NCBI GenBank assembly: GCA_946491675.1
Contig: CAMLYN010000028.1
Span: 1-10,605, forward strand
Reading direction: 5' to 3'
DNA from: an uncultured Mycoplasmatota bacterium
GTDB lineage: Bacteria > Bacillota_I > Bacilli_A > RF39 > UBA660
DNA length: 10,605 bases
Part shown: positions 1 to 7,222 of the stretch, in pieces
How the letters are laid out: every line of letters begins with the position of its first letter
Position numbering within the stretch: the first letter of the stretch is position 1
Made by a program: the position numbers and the translations under genes
Notes under the pieces: model-generated
The model's input: the letters and a program-made list of their open reading frames with translations, nothing else
What the model was told of the DNA's origin: nothing
Database searches by the model: none

Positions 1-841
1 AATCTTTAATATCTAAATATGAATCTTGACCTCCTGCTCTTGTATACTGTTCTTCGTCTAGTAATCCCACTTTTTGACTTGTTGTTATTTCATCGATGTC
101 AGTATAGATTCCGACATTAAAGGTGTTACTAATAATACCATTTTGAACGCTATTATCTAAACTATTATAAAAATAATCATTTAACCAATTATAAATATAA
201 CTACTTTCATATTCTTCCTTAGTATCCCATACTGAACTTGCTGGTTGTATTGCTGTTAATGGCTGTTGGGAGATAAGTAGTAAAGTATTAGCACTTGTAT
301 CAAACTCTAATACTCGCCAGTGATGTCCTCCATACCATAAATAATTATTACTTACTTCTTCATTTGTTCCTTTATAGTAATACAAATTAGGATTACTACT
401 ATCTTTTATTAATCCTGTTGTATTACTTTCATCATATTGTTCTAATAACAATTCAATTAAAGTTTTTTGAACATTCTCGACACATTCATTATTTAAATTA
501 TAATTAAATTTATCTTGTTCATATTTAATCTCAACAGTACTAGTTAAAGGTATCTCTTCACCACTAATTGAGTCATAAACATTAGTAGGTAAATACTCAC
601 CTTGCACTAATTTCTCTAAAGTGACACAAAAAGTATTACCATTAACTCTAGGAAAATCATTAGAATTTTCATTTACATATTGACTAGTCGCACTATATAA
701 AATCTCTTTACTAGCATCACTAACCGTACCTCTACTTTCCCTAATAGCATTTAAAATAGGAGGGAAAGCAATGATAGCAATTAGCCCTAATATAATTACT
801 ACACCAACTAGTTCTACCAAAGTAAAACCTTTTTTTAACAT
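1..841 (-). CDS. Type IV prepilin-like protein with C-terminal DUF6273-like domain (partial, 3' end off the window)
   Basis: This gene starts at 841 and is still open at the left edge, giving 280 complete codons. The N-terminus MLKKGFTLVELVGVVIILG is a class III (type IV pilin) signal. Prepilin peptidase would cut after Gly5, leaving Phe1, Glu5 and Pro22 in the mature protein, followed by one hydrophobic helix (residues about 6-28) for membrane anchoring and pilus assembly. From about residue 166 the sequence WYGGHHWRVLEF, then LLLISQQPL, then SYIYNWLNDYFYNSL, resembles the DUF6273 domain, which occurs on many Bacillota surface proteins. That match is from memory of the pattern. Two Cys (72 and 120) could form an external disulfide. 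The ribosome binding site AAGGGGTGA overlaps the asnS stop region, and the intergenic gap is 11 bases, so it is probably the last or a late gene of the pcrA-asnS operon. A pseudopilin of a competence or secretion system is possible. No other pilus gene is visible here. Confidence 0.85.
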   Translation of the reverse strand, partial: MLKKGFTLVELVGVVIILGLIAIIAFPPILNAIRESRGTVSDASKEILYSATSQYVNENSNDFPRVNGNTFCVTLEKLVQGEYLPTNVYDSISGEEIPLTSTVEIKYEQDKFNYNLNNECVENVQKTLIELLLEQYDESNTTGLIKDSSNPNLYYYKGTNEEVSNNYLWYGGHHWRVLEFDTSANTLLLISQQPLTAIQPASSVWDTKEEYESSYIYNWLNDYFYNSLDNSVQNGIISNTFNVGIYTDIDEITTSQKVGLLDEEQYTRAGGQDSYLDIKD

Positions 842-852
842 GATTTCACCCC

Positions 853-2220
853 TTAATAATCACAATTACCAGGTGTTCTTGGATAAGGTATAACATCTCG
901 AATATTTTCAACACCAGTTAAATAAATCAATAATCTTTCAAATCCCATTCCAAATCCAGAATGAATACATCCGCCATATTTTCTTAAATTTAAATACCAT
1001 TCCATACCGTCAGTAGGCATATTTAATTCTTTCATTCTACTAACTAATTTATCATAATCTTCTTCTCTTTGTGATCCACCCATTAATTCTCCAGCTCCTG
1101 GAACTTCCAAATCAACGGCAGCCACTGTTTTTCCATCAGGATTCAACTTCATATAAAACGCTTTAATATCCTTTGGCCAATCAGTAATAAAAACTGGACC
1201 ATTAAAATACTCAGTTATATATTTTTCATGTTCTTTAGCAATATCTTCACCATATTCTGGAGTAAATTCAAATTTAACTTTAGCTTCTTTTAAAATTCTA
1301 ATTACCTCTTCATGAGTAATTCGAACAAAATTAGAATTAATTAAATTCTTTAGTTTATTAATTAAACCATTTTCAACAAATTTATCTAAAAATTCCATCT
1401 CAGAACTACAATTATCTAAAACATATTTAACTACATATTTAAGCATCTCCTCCATAATATCCATATCACCTTTTAAATCACAAAAAGCAATTTCTGGTTC
1501 GATCATCCAAAACTCAGAAGCATGAGTTTTAGTATTAGAATTTTCAGCTCTAAAAGTAGGACCAAAAGTATAAGTTTTTTTATAGGCCAAAGCAAATGTT
1601 TCTGCTTGTAACTGTCCTGATACCGTTAAATTAGCTGGTTTACCAAAAAAATCTTTACTATAATCTGGCTTACCATTAACCTTATTTAAATCCAATGTGG
1701 TTACTTGAAACATTTCTCCTGCACCTTCACAATCACTTGCTGTAATTATTGGAGCGTGAAAATAAACATAACCATTATTTTGAAAGTAAGAATGAATAGC
1801 AAAAGCAGCTACACTTCTTATTTTAAATACAGCTTGAAACAAATTAGTTCTTGGTCTTAAATAAGCAACTTCCCTTAAAAATTCTCGAGTATGTCTTTTC
1901 GGTTGAATCGGATAATCTTCTGGACAATCACCCAATAAAATAACATTATTAGCTATCACTTCATATTCTTGTCCACTGCCAACTGATTTAGATAAAACAC
2001 CAACAACCTTAATCGCGCTACCAACTCTTAATTTAGATATAAAATCAAAATTAGGTAATTTATTATCATAAACAATTTGAATACTATTAAAACAAGTTCC
2101 ATCATAAAAATCAATAAAACCAAATTCTTTTTGTTTACGATGATTTCTAATCCAACCTTCTAAAATAATTTCTTTATCTAAATATTCTGTTATATTTTCA
2201 TAATATTTTTTTAAATCCAT
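853..2220 (-). CDS. asnS: Asparagine--tRNA ligase (AsnRS)
   Basis: This class II aminoacyl-tRNA synthetase charges tRNA-Asn with asparagine in the cytoplasm, using ATP. Its 455 residues are close to the usual length of about 430-465 for bacterial AsnRS. An N-terminal OB-fold anticodon-binding domain (about residues 15-100, with EGWIRNHRKQKEFGFIDFYDG) precedes the catalytic domain. Motif 2 is at residues 223-243 (FRAENSNTKTHASEFWMIEP), and motif 3 is GFGMGFERLL at 422-431. The C-terminal PRTPGNCDY matches the AsnRS ending PRTPGN and argues against AspRS. An upstream in-frame start at 2265 exists, but ATG at 2220 is preferred: a perfect AGGAGG lies 6 bases upstream, and the family N-terminus fits. 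That AGGAGG overlaps the stop codon of the small upstream gene, which points to translational coupling. There is no T-box leader, because the gene lies inside an operon with only a 10-base gap. Confidence 0.97.
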   Translation of the reverse strand: MDLKKYYENITEYLDKEIILEGWIRNHRKQKEFGFIDFYDGTCFNSIQIVYDNKLPNFDFISKLRVGSAIKVVGVLSKSVGSGQEYEVIANNVILLGDCPEDYPIQPKRHTREFLREVAYLRPRTNLFQAVFKIRSVAAFAIHSYFQNNGYVYFHAPIITASDCEGAGEMFQVTTLDLNKVNGKPDYSKDFFGKPANLTVSGQLQAETFALAYKKTYTFGPTFRAENSNTKTHASEFWMIEPEIAFCDLKGDMDIMEEMLKYVVKYVLDNCSSEMEFLDKFVENGLINKLKNLINSNFVRITHEEVIRILKEAKVKFEFTPEYGEDIAKEHEKYITEYFNGPVFITDWPKDIKAFYMKLNPDGKTVAAVDLEVPGAGELMGGSQREEDYDKLVSRMKELNMPTDGMEWYLNLRKYGGCIHSGFGMGFERLLIYLTGVENIRDVIPYPRTPGNCDY

Positions 2221-2230
2221 AATAATCCTC

Positions 2231-2398
2231 CTAATCTCTATGTAACGCTTTGTAAACTGTTTCAAATATCAATAACCCTACTATAATAATACCAACCCAT
2301 AAAAAAGGATTACGACTATTTTCAACAAAAAAATCTCTAATATCATTAGCCAATTCAACAAAAAAATTACCAATATCATTCCATATACTTAAAAACAT
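2231..2398 (-). CDS. Small single-span membrane protein, 55 residues, function unknown
   Basis: I do not recognise this protein. The frame starts with ATG at 2398, only 3 bases after the pcrA stop, and ends with TAG at 2231. It has a ribosome binding site (GGAAGGTG) inside the last pcrA codons. Its own stop is part of the AGGAGG that serves asnS (TAGGAGG). The predicted product begins MFLSIWNDIGNFFVELAND, an amphipathic Phe-rich stretch. Next come a short charged, Asn-containing segment (ENSRNP) and one hydrophobic segment (about residues 31-46, FLWVGIIIVGLLIFET), then a short basic tail (YKALHRD). This suggests one transmembrane helix with the basic tail in the cytoplasm. The exact fit between two coupled genes is the main evidence that it is a real gene. 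It could also be a leader-like coupling ORF. Confidence 0.75.
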   Translation of the reverse strand: MFLSIWNDIGNFFVELANDIRDFFVENSRNPFLWVGIIIVGLLIFETVYKALHRD

Positions 2399-2401
2399 AT
2401 A

Positions 2402-4477
2402 TTACACCTTCCTTATTTTTTTATGACCTTTCATCAGCATTTTAATGCCATACGGATGTTTAAATGCAACTGTCAATACTTTATCTTTAATACCAACAAT
2501 TACACCTTCACCGAAACTATCGATATAAATATGTTCACCAATTTTATATTCAATACTAGTATCAACATTTTCGGAAATATTAGAAGTTTTTTCTTCTAAA
2601 GATATAACCTTGTCAGTATTTAATAATTTATTATCAATTTCCTTAATAAAACGACTTTCAGGATTTTTAACTTTATTACCATAAATCGTTCTAACTTCTG
2701 CATTAACTAACCACAATCTTTTTTTAGCTCTAGTAATAGCTACATAACAAAGACGTCTTTCTTCTTCTAACTGTTCGTTACTATCAAAAGAATTCATATG
2801 TGGAAAAATACTTTCTTCTAAACCAACAATAAATACATTATCAAATTCTAGACCTTTAGCAGAATGAATTGTCATTAAAGTAACTCCATCGCTATCTTTA
2901 TATTCAGTTACATCTGCTACTAAGCTTATTTCATTTAGAAAATCTTCTAAACTAATTATACCATAATTTTCCTCGAACTGTATAGCAATAGTCTTAAACT
3001 CATTAAGGTTTTCAATCCTTGTTTCAGCCTCAATCGTATTCTCACACTCTAATTCTTTAATTAACCCAGTTTTTTCTAAAACTAAAGAAATAAAATTAGT
3101 TAAAGTCATTTCATCTTTTTGATTTCTTAATTCATCAACTAAATTTTTAAATTCTAATTCTTTTCCTGATTCAATTGCATCATATAAAGAAACATTTAAA
3201 TCATTTGCTTTCTCTTTTAGTTTATCAATTGTCGTTTTACCAATTTTTCTCCTTGGTACATTAATAATTCTATTTAAACTAACATCATCATCTTTATTAT
3301 AAATAAGTTTTAAATAAGCCATCAAATCTTTAATTTCTTTTCGATTATAAAAATAAACACTACCGATTACTTTATATGGTATATTACTTAAAACTAATTC
3401 CTTTTCAAAATTTTGTGATTGAGCATTAGTTCGATAAAGAATAGCTATATCACTTAGTTTAACACCATTATCAATCAATTTATTTATTTCTTTGACAACA
3501 TAATAAGCTTCATCCTTTTCGTTACTAGACGTATGATACTCTATTTTTAATCCTTGTTCATTATCTGTCCATAAATTCTTATCTTTACGGTGAATATTAT
3601 TTTTAATTAATTCATTTGAAGCTTCAATGATTGTTTTAGTTGAACGATAATTTTGTTCCAAATAAACTGTTTTACAATTAGGATAGTCCTTTTCAAAATT
3701 TAAAATGTTTTTATAATTAGAACCTCGCCAAGAATAAATAGATTGACTATCATCACCAACAACACATATATTTTTATATTTTGCGCTAATCATTTTAGCT
3801 AATAAATATTGTGCCTCATTTGTATCTTGATATTCATCGATTAAGATATATTTAAACTGTTCCTGATATTCTTTTAAAATAGAAGGATATTTTCTAAATA
3901 AAACAATCGGTAACATCAACAAATCATCAAAATCAACACTATTATTTCTTTTTAGTCTTTCTTCATATCTTTTATAAATATCCAAAATCATTTCATCATA
4001 ATCATTACTAACAAATCTTTCAAACTCACTACTATCAACTAAAGCATTCTTATTGTTACTTATCACGCTTTTAATTGCTCGATAGTTTTCATCATAATTA
4101 CAATCTTTTAAAATATTTTTAATAACAACATTTGTATCATCACTATCCAAAATAGTAAAATTTTTACTTAACCCTAACTTATCATAATGTTTTTTTAAAA
4201 TTGATAAACCAAAAGAATGAAAAGTTGAAATCTGAATTTTATAACCGATCATTCCTACCATATTTAAAATTCTATCTTTCATTTCTTTAGCGGCTTTATT
4301 AGTAAAAGTAATAGCTAAAATATGATCAGGACTAACATTTTTTTCTAAAACTAAATAAGCTACTTTAGTAGTTAAAACTTTTGTTTTCCCACTACCTGCC
4401 CCAGCTAAAACCAAAAGAGGACCTTCGGTTATATTAACAGCTTCTTTTTGTCTTTCATTTAAAGAGTCTAAATTCAT
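2402..4477 (-). CDS. pcrA: ATP-dependent DNA helicase PcrA/UvrD (superfamily 1A)
   Basis: This is a 3'-to-5' DNA helicase used in nucleotide excision repair, rolling-circle replication and removal of recombination or transcription conflicts. All SF1A motifs are present: Walker A AGAGSGKT (residues 25-32), Ia AITFTNKAAKEM, Ib STFHSFG, II DEYQD (214-218, Walker B and Glu), III GDDSQSIYSWRG (241-252), IV LEQNYRST, V TLMTIHSAKGLEFDNVF, and VI EEERRLCYVAITRAKKRL. The C-terminus (YKIGEHIYIDSFGEGVIVGI...FKHPYGIKMLM) is the Tudor-like tail that binds RNA polymerase in PcrA. This favours PcrA over RecB- or Rep-like helicases. It has 691 residues, slightly shorter than the usual 720-740, mainly through a short linker before the tail. 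A GTG three codons upstream (4486) is possible but lies only 2 bases from the AGAGG, so ATG at 4477 (MNLDSLNERQKEAV) is preferred. It is the first gene of the minus-strand operon. ligA, a common partner, is not next to it. Confidence 0.96.
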   Translation of the reverse strand: MNLDSLNERQKEAVNITEGPLLVLAGAGSGKTKVLTTKVAYLVLEKNVSPDHILAITFTNKAAKEMKDRILNMVGMIGYKIQISTFHSFGLSILKKHYDKLGLSKNFTILDSDDTNVVIKNILKDCNYDENYRAIKSVISNNKNALVDSSEFERFVSNDYDEMILDIYKRYEERLKRNNSVDFDDLLMLPIVLFRKYPSILKEYQEQFKYILIDEYQDTNEAQYLLAKMISAKYKNICVVGDDSQSIYSWRGSNYKNILNFEKDYPNCKTVYLEQNYRSTKTIIEASNELIKNNIHRKDKNLWTDNEQGLKIEYHTSSNEKDEAYYVVKEINKLIDNGVKLSDIAILYRTNAQSQNFEKELVLSNIPYKVIGSVYFYNRKEIKDLMAYLKLIYNKDDDVSLNRIINVPRRKIGKTTIDKLKEKANDLNVSLYDAIESGKELEFKNLVDELRNQKDEMTLTNFISLVLEKTGLIKELECENTIEAETRIENLNEFKTIAIQFEENYGIISLEDFLNEISLVADVTEYKDSDGVTLMTIHSAKGLEFDNVFIVGLEESIFPHMNSFDSNEQLEEERRLCYVAITRAKKRLWLVNAEVRTIYGNKVKNPESRFIKEIDNKLLNTDKVISLEEKTSNISENVDTSIEYKIGEHIYIDSFGEGVIVGIKDKVLTVAFKHPYGIKMLMKGHKKIRKV

Positions 4478-4498
4478 ATAAAACACATCCTCTAAATT

Positions 4499-4504
4499 AT
4501 TATA
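4499..4504 (-). promoter_or_regulatory. Candidate -10 box for the pcrA operon
   Basis: On the minus strand, TATAAT lies 21 bases upstream of the preferred pcrA start and is followed by the AGAGG ribosome binding site. No good -35 is seen at 16-18 bases. The closest TTGACA-like hexamer, TTACAA, is 21 bases away, so the promoter is weak or differently organised. This is the only promoter candidate visible for the whole four-gene minus-strand operon. Confidence 0.45.
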
Positions 4505-4525
4505 ACATAAATATTTAATAATTTA

Positions 4526-4554
4526 TTGTAATTAACTACAAGATATGATATTAT
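4526..4554 (+). promoter_or_regulatory. Sigma-A-type promoter for rnr
   Basis: TTGTAA (4526-4531) and TATTAT (4549-4554) are separated by exactly 17 bases. Initiation near 4561 would leave a leader of only about 19 bases, just enough to hold the AGGGG ribosome binding site at 4566-4570. It lies in the same 100-base spacer as the divergent pcrA promoter, so the two could compete or share control. Confidence 0.6.
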
Positions 4555-4579
4555 TTATTGTAGATAGGGGAAGTTGGAA

Positions 4580-6649
4580 ATGGAACTAAAAGAATTATTT
4601 AAAGACAATATCAAGTTAACGTTAAAAGAAATTCAAAAAAGAACTAATTTAGATTTAGAAACACTAATAACAAAATTAAAACTTTTAGAAGAGCAAGGTA
4701 TGATTATAGAAATAAATAATTATTATCAATTATTACCTAGTAATCACATCGTTAAAGAAATAAAAGGTTTAAGAAATGGTTATGGTGTTTTTTATTTGAA
4801 CAACAAAAAATATACTATTCATAAACTTGATCTAAACGGTGCCTTAAATAACGACTTATGTCTATTTATCTATGATAAAGTGACATACCGTGCCAAAGTA
4901 AAAAAAATAATTAAAAGAGCTAACGACTTATTAATAGCCGAAGTTAAAGATGATAAATTAGAAGTAATAAGTCGAAAATTAGATCACAATATTTCTATAC
5001 CAGTTAAAGAAATGAAAAGATTAGTAAATGGTAATAGAATTTTAATTAGATTAAATAATGAATGCGGTGATTTACAAGGAAATATAGTAGAAATAATTGG
5101 CCATAAAGATGATCCAGATATTGATTTAAAACAAATTGCCTTAAGTAAAAGTTTCGCTTTAAATTTTAGTGAAAAAGCGATTAATGAACTTGAAAATATT
5201 CCAAGTACTGTTACTAATGAAGAATTAAAAGGACGATTAGACTTAAGAGATAAATTAATTTATACTATCGACTGTAACCATACTAAAGATATGGATGATG
5301 CAATAAGTATTGAAATAAATGAAAGAGGAAATTTTATATTAGGTGTACATATTGCCGATGTTAGTCATTATGTCAAATACAGAAGCGCTTTATTTGAAGA
5401 AGCTTTTGCAAGAGGTAATAGCCTTTATATGTTAAATTCTGCGATTCCAATGTTACCTAAATATTTATCAAATGGTATTTGTTCATTAAATCCTAATGTT
5501 GATCGTCTAACTAAATCTTGCATTATGGAAATCGATCAAAATGGTAATATTATAGACTATAAAATTGTAAAAAGCGTCATTAATTCTAAAAAGAAAATGA
5601 GTTATTCAAAAGTTAATCAAATTTTAGAAAAAAATATTATACCTCCCGATTATATACCATTTGTTGAAAACTTAAAGATAGCCAAACAATTAAGTGATAT
5701 TTTAAGTAGAGTTAACTTTAACCGTGGCTACATTGACTTTCAAAACAATGATTTAGAAGTTATAATGGATAAAAAAAATAAACCACTTAAATTTATTACA
5801 CCTAGACAAGCTACAGCAGAAAAAATGATTGAAAACTTTATGTTAGTCGCTAATGAAACAGTTGCTAATCATTATTGTTGGTATCCATTCATTTATCGAA
5901 TCCATGAAATACCTGATAATGAAATTTTAGAAAGTGTTTTCGAATTTTTAAGAAAATTAGGCTATCAAATACCTTATATTAAAAATTTTAGTAATCCTAA
6001 AACAGTTCAAGGTATCTTAAAAAATTTAATCGATGATAAAAATTTTAAAATTATTTCTAAATTTATTCTAGAAGGAATGAAAAAAGCTCGTTATTCTAGT
6101 CAAAATACTGGTCATTTTGCTTTAGCTTATGAAAAATATACCCATTTTACTTCACCAATTAGAAGATTATGTGACTTAATAGTTCATTATTTAATCGATA
6201 TGTATGAAAATCCTAACTTAACAATGGCAGACTTTGATGAATTAGAAAATTTATTGAATGGAACAAGTATTCAAGCATCATTTAAAGAAAGAAAAGCTGA
6301 GGAAGCAGAATACGAAGCTAACGTAATGAAAATGGCCGAATATATGGAAAATCATATTAATGAACTTTTTATAGGAAAAATAACTAATATTATGTCTTCT
6401 GGAATCGACGTTGAAACCAATAACATTATTGGTAGTGTCAAATTTTCTGATATAGAAGGAGATTTCTTTATTTTTAACCATGAAAATTTTACTTTAACAG
6501 GAAAATCAACTAAAAGAATTTTAAAAATTGGTGATCGAGTTATATTAAGAGTTTTAAAAGCCTCTAAAGAAAGACGTACAATTGACTTTCAAATATGCAA
6601 ACAAACTTCTTTAACTAAAGGAAAAACATTAAGTTTCAAAAAATCTTAA
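4580..6649 (+). CDS. rnr: Ribonuclease R (RNB-family 3'-5' exoribonuclease)
   Basis: This is a processive 3'-to-5' exoribonuclease that degrades structured RNA in the cytoplasm and takes part in mRNA, rRNA and tmRNA-linked turnover. The 689 residues show the family order. A winged-helix N-terminus (about 4-52) is followed by cold-shock-like OB domains (about 60-180). The RNB domain opens at GRLDLRDKLIYTIDC and carries the Mg-binding aspartates D231, D237, D239 and D240 (DCNHTKDMDDA). LGVHIADVSHYV comes next, and FTSPIRRLCDLIVHYLI lies at 523-539. A C-terminal S1 domain (about 592-672) ends the protein. The winged helix and S1 favour RNase R over RNase II. It is shorter than the usual 710-810, with little of the basic tail. 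A TTG two codons upstream (4574) directly abuts the ribosome binding site, so ATG at 4580, 9 bases after AGGGG, is preferred. The usual neighbours secG and smpB are not adjacent. Confidence 0.95.
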   Translation: MELKELFKDNIKLTLKEIQKRTNLDLETLITKLKLLEEQGMIIEINNYYQLLPSNHIVKEIKGLRNGYGVFYLNNKKYTIHKLDLNGALNNDLCLFIYDKVTYRAKVKKIIKRANDLLIAEVKDDKLEVISRKLDHNISIPVKEMKRLVNGNRILIRLNNECGDLQGNIVEIIGHKDDPDIDLKQIALSKSFALNFSEKAINELENIPSTVTNEELKGRLDLRDKLIYTIDCNHTKDMDDAISIEINERGNFILGVHIADVSHYVKYRSALFEEAFARGNSLYMLNSAIPMLPKYLSNGICSLNPNVDRLTKSCIMEIDQNGNIIDYKIVKSVINSKKKMSYSKVNQILEKNIIPPDYIPFVENLKIAKQLSDILSRVNFNRGYIDFQNNDLEVIMDKKNKPLKFITPRQATAEKMIENFMLVANETVANHYCWYPFIYRIHEIPDNEILESVFEFLRKLGYQIPYIKNFSNPKTVQGILKNLIDDKNFKIISKFILEGMKKARYSSQNTGHFALAYEKYTHFTSPIRRLCDLIVHYLIDMYENPNLTMADFDELENLLNGTSIQASFKERKAEEAEYEANVMKMAEYMENHINELFIGKITNIMSSGIDVETNNIIGSVKFSDIEGDFFIFNHENFTLTGKSTKRILKIGDRVILRVLKASKERRTIDFQICKQTSLTKGKTLSFKKS

Positions 6650-6657
6650 TGTTTTTC
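6621..6657 (+). terminator. Rho-independent terminator overlapping the rnr stop codon
   Basis: GAAAAACATTAAG (6621-6633) and CTTAATGTTTTTC (6645-6657) form a perfect 13-bp stem with an 11-base loop. The right arm ends in a run of five T. The left arm and loop lie in the final rnr codons, and the stop codon TAA (6647-6649) is part of the right arm. GC content is low, so the strength is uncertain, but perfect complementarity at the end of a gene makes a terminator likely. Confidence 0.7.
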
Positions 6658-6693
6658 TTAGGCCTTTTAAATCACCTCAAATTATTATAAGAA

Positions 6694-6715
6694 TATAATA
6701 TTAAAGAGAAAGGGG
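6694..6715 (+). promoter_or_regulatory. Candidate -10 box and ribosome binding site of the substrate-binding protein gene
   Basis: TATAAT (6694-6699) is followed by AAAGGGG (6709-6715). No convincing -35 is seen at 16-18 bases. The AGGGG is only 1 base from ATG 6717 but 7 bases from TTG 6723, which makes TTG at least as likely a start (LKKYIIP). The 67 bases from the rnr stop to the ATG are too short for a known metabolite riboswitch. Confidence 0.4.
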
Positions 6716-6716
6716 A

Positions 6717-7178
6717 ATGGTTTTGAAAAAATATATTATTCCAATAATTATAATTATTTTAATTGTTGGACTTATTGTAATTAGTTTTATATTTAAAAAG
6801 GATGATAATAATTTAACTAAAGTCAAAGTAGCAGAAGTTACGCATAGTATTTTTTACTCACCTCAATATGTTGCTCATGCTTTAGGCTACTTTGAAGAAG
6901 AAGGTTTAGATGTTGAAATAATGTTAGTACCAGGTGCTGATAAAGTAACTGCCGCTGTTTTATCGGGGGATGTTCAAATTGGTTTTTGTGGAAGCGAAGC
7001 ATCAATATATGTTTATAATCAAGGACAAGATGATTATCTAGTTAATTTTGCTGGACTTACAAAAAGAGATGGTAGCTTTATTGTATCAAGGGAGAAAATT
7101 GAAAACTTCACTTTAGAAGATTTAAAAGGTAAAACTATTATTGGAGGAAGAATTGGTCTTCGGTTGGTAAACTTATAA
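6717..7178 (+). pseudogene. ABC transporter substrate-binding protein, NMT1/SsuA/ThiY-like: 5' fragment, split by the mobile element
   Basis: The first 147 codons are host gene. They contain a basic start, one long hydrophobic helix (about residues 7-26) and the first lobe of a periplasmic-binding-protein type II fold of the NMT1/ThiY/SsuA class. Recognisable pieces are VKVAEVTHSIFYSPQYVAHA, GYFEEEGLDVEI, DKVTAAVLSGDVQIGFCGSE and LKGKTIIGGRIG. The family binds small solutes such as thiamine precursors, sulfonates or nitrate for ABC import, but the substrate cannot be read here. No lipobox Cys is seen, so the helix probably stays as a membrane anchor. After codon 147 the frame enters the insert, reads LRLVNL and stops at 7176-7178 inside the element's terminal repeat. 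The 153-residue product lacks the second lobe and should not bind ligand. The start may be TTG 6723. The rest of the gene resumes at 10175. Confidence 0.9.
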
Positions 7179-7179
7179 T
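7155..7179. other. attL: left junction core and terminal repeat
   Basis: The GGT core (7155-7157) is followed by the element arm 7158-7179, which ends in AAACTTATAAT. The arm is the imperfect inverted copy of the right arm. Bases before 7155 are host gene. The arm supplies the TAA that ends the truncated binding protein. The likely central dinucleotide is GG, the midpoint between the two arms when they are rejoined. This is inferred from symmetry. Confidence 0.75.
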
Positions 7180-7187
7180 GTTTTTCC

Positions 7188-7222
7188 CCTTGATATTAAA
7201 GAAAACCTAATCTTAGGCTTCC
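7188..7222 (-). terminator. Candidate terminator after the HipA-like gene
   Basis: On the minus strand the end of the kinase gene reads AAGCCTAAGATTAGG followed by TTTTCTTT. CCTAA and TTAGG can pair around a very small loop, and the stem extends through G-U and A-U pairs. The stop codon TAA lies in the stem. It would end element transcription before it crosses attL into the host gene. The stem is short, so confidence is moderate. Confidence 0.45.

Noticed and set aside
2221..2265. Longer asnS start at 2265 adding 15 residues
   Set aside because: The extension would overlap the 55-residue ORF and lacks a ribosome binding site, while ATG 2220 has AGGAGG at ideal spacing and the family N-terminus.
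6278..6481. 67-codon minus-strand open frame inside rnr
   Set aside because: It lies wholly opposite the S1-domain region of RNase R, has no ribosome binding site of note, and its composition (Phe/Ser/Lys-rich) is typical of an antisense shadow in AT-rich DNA.
6650..6716. TPP or other riboswitch before the binding-protein gene
   Set aside because: Only 67 bases separate rnr from the start codon and part of that is the terminator. No room for a known aptamer and no recognisable motif.
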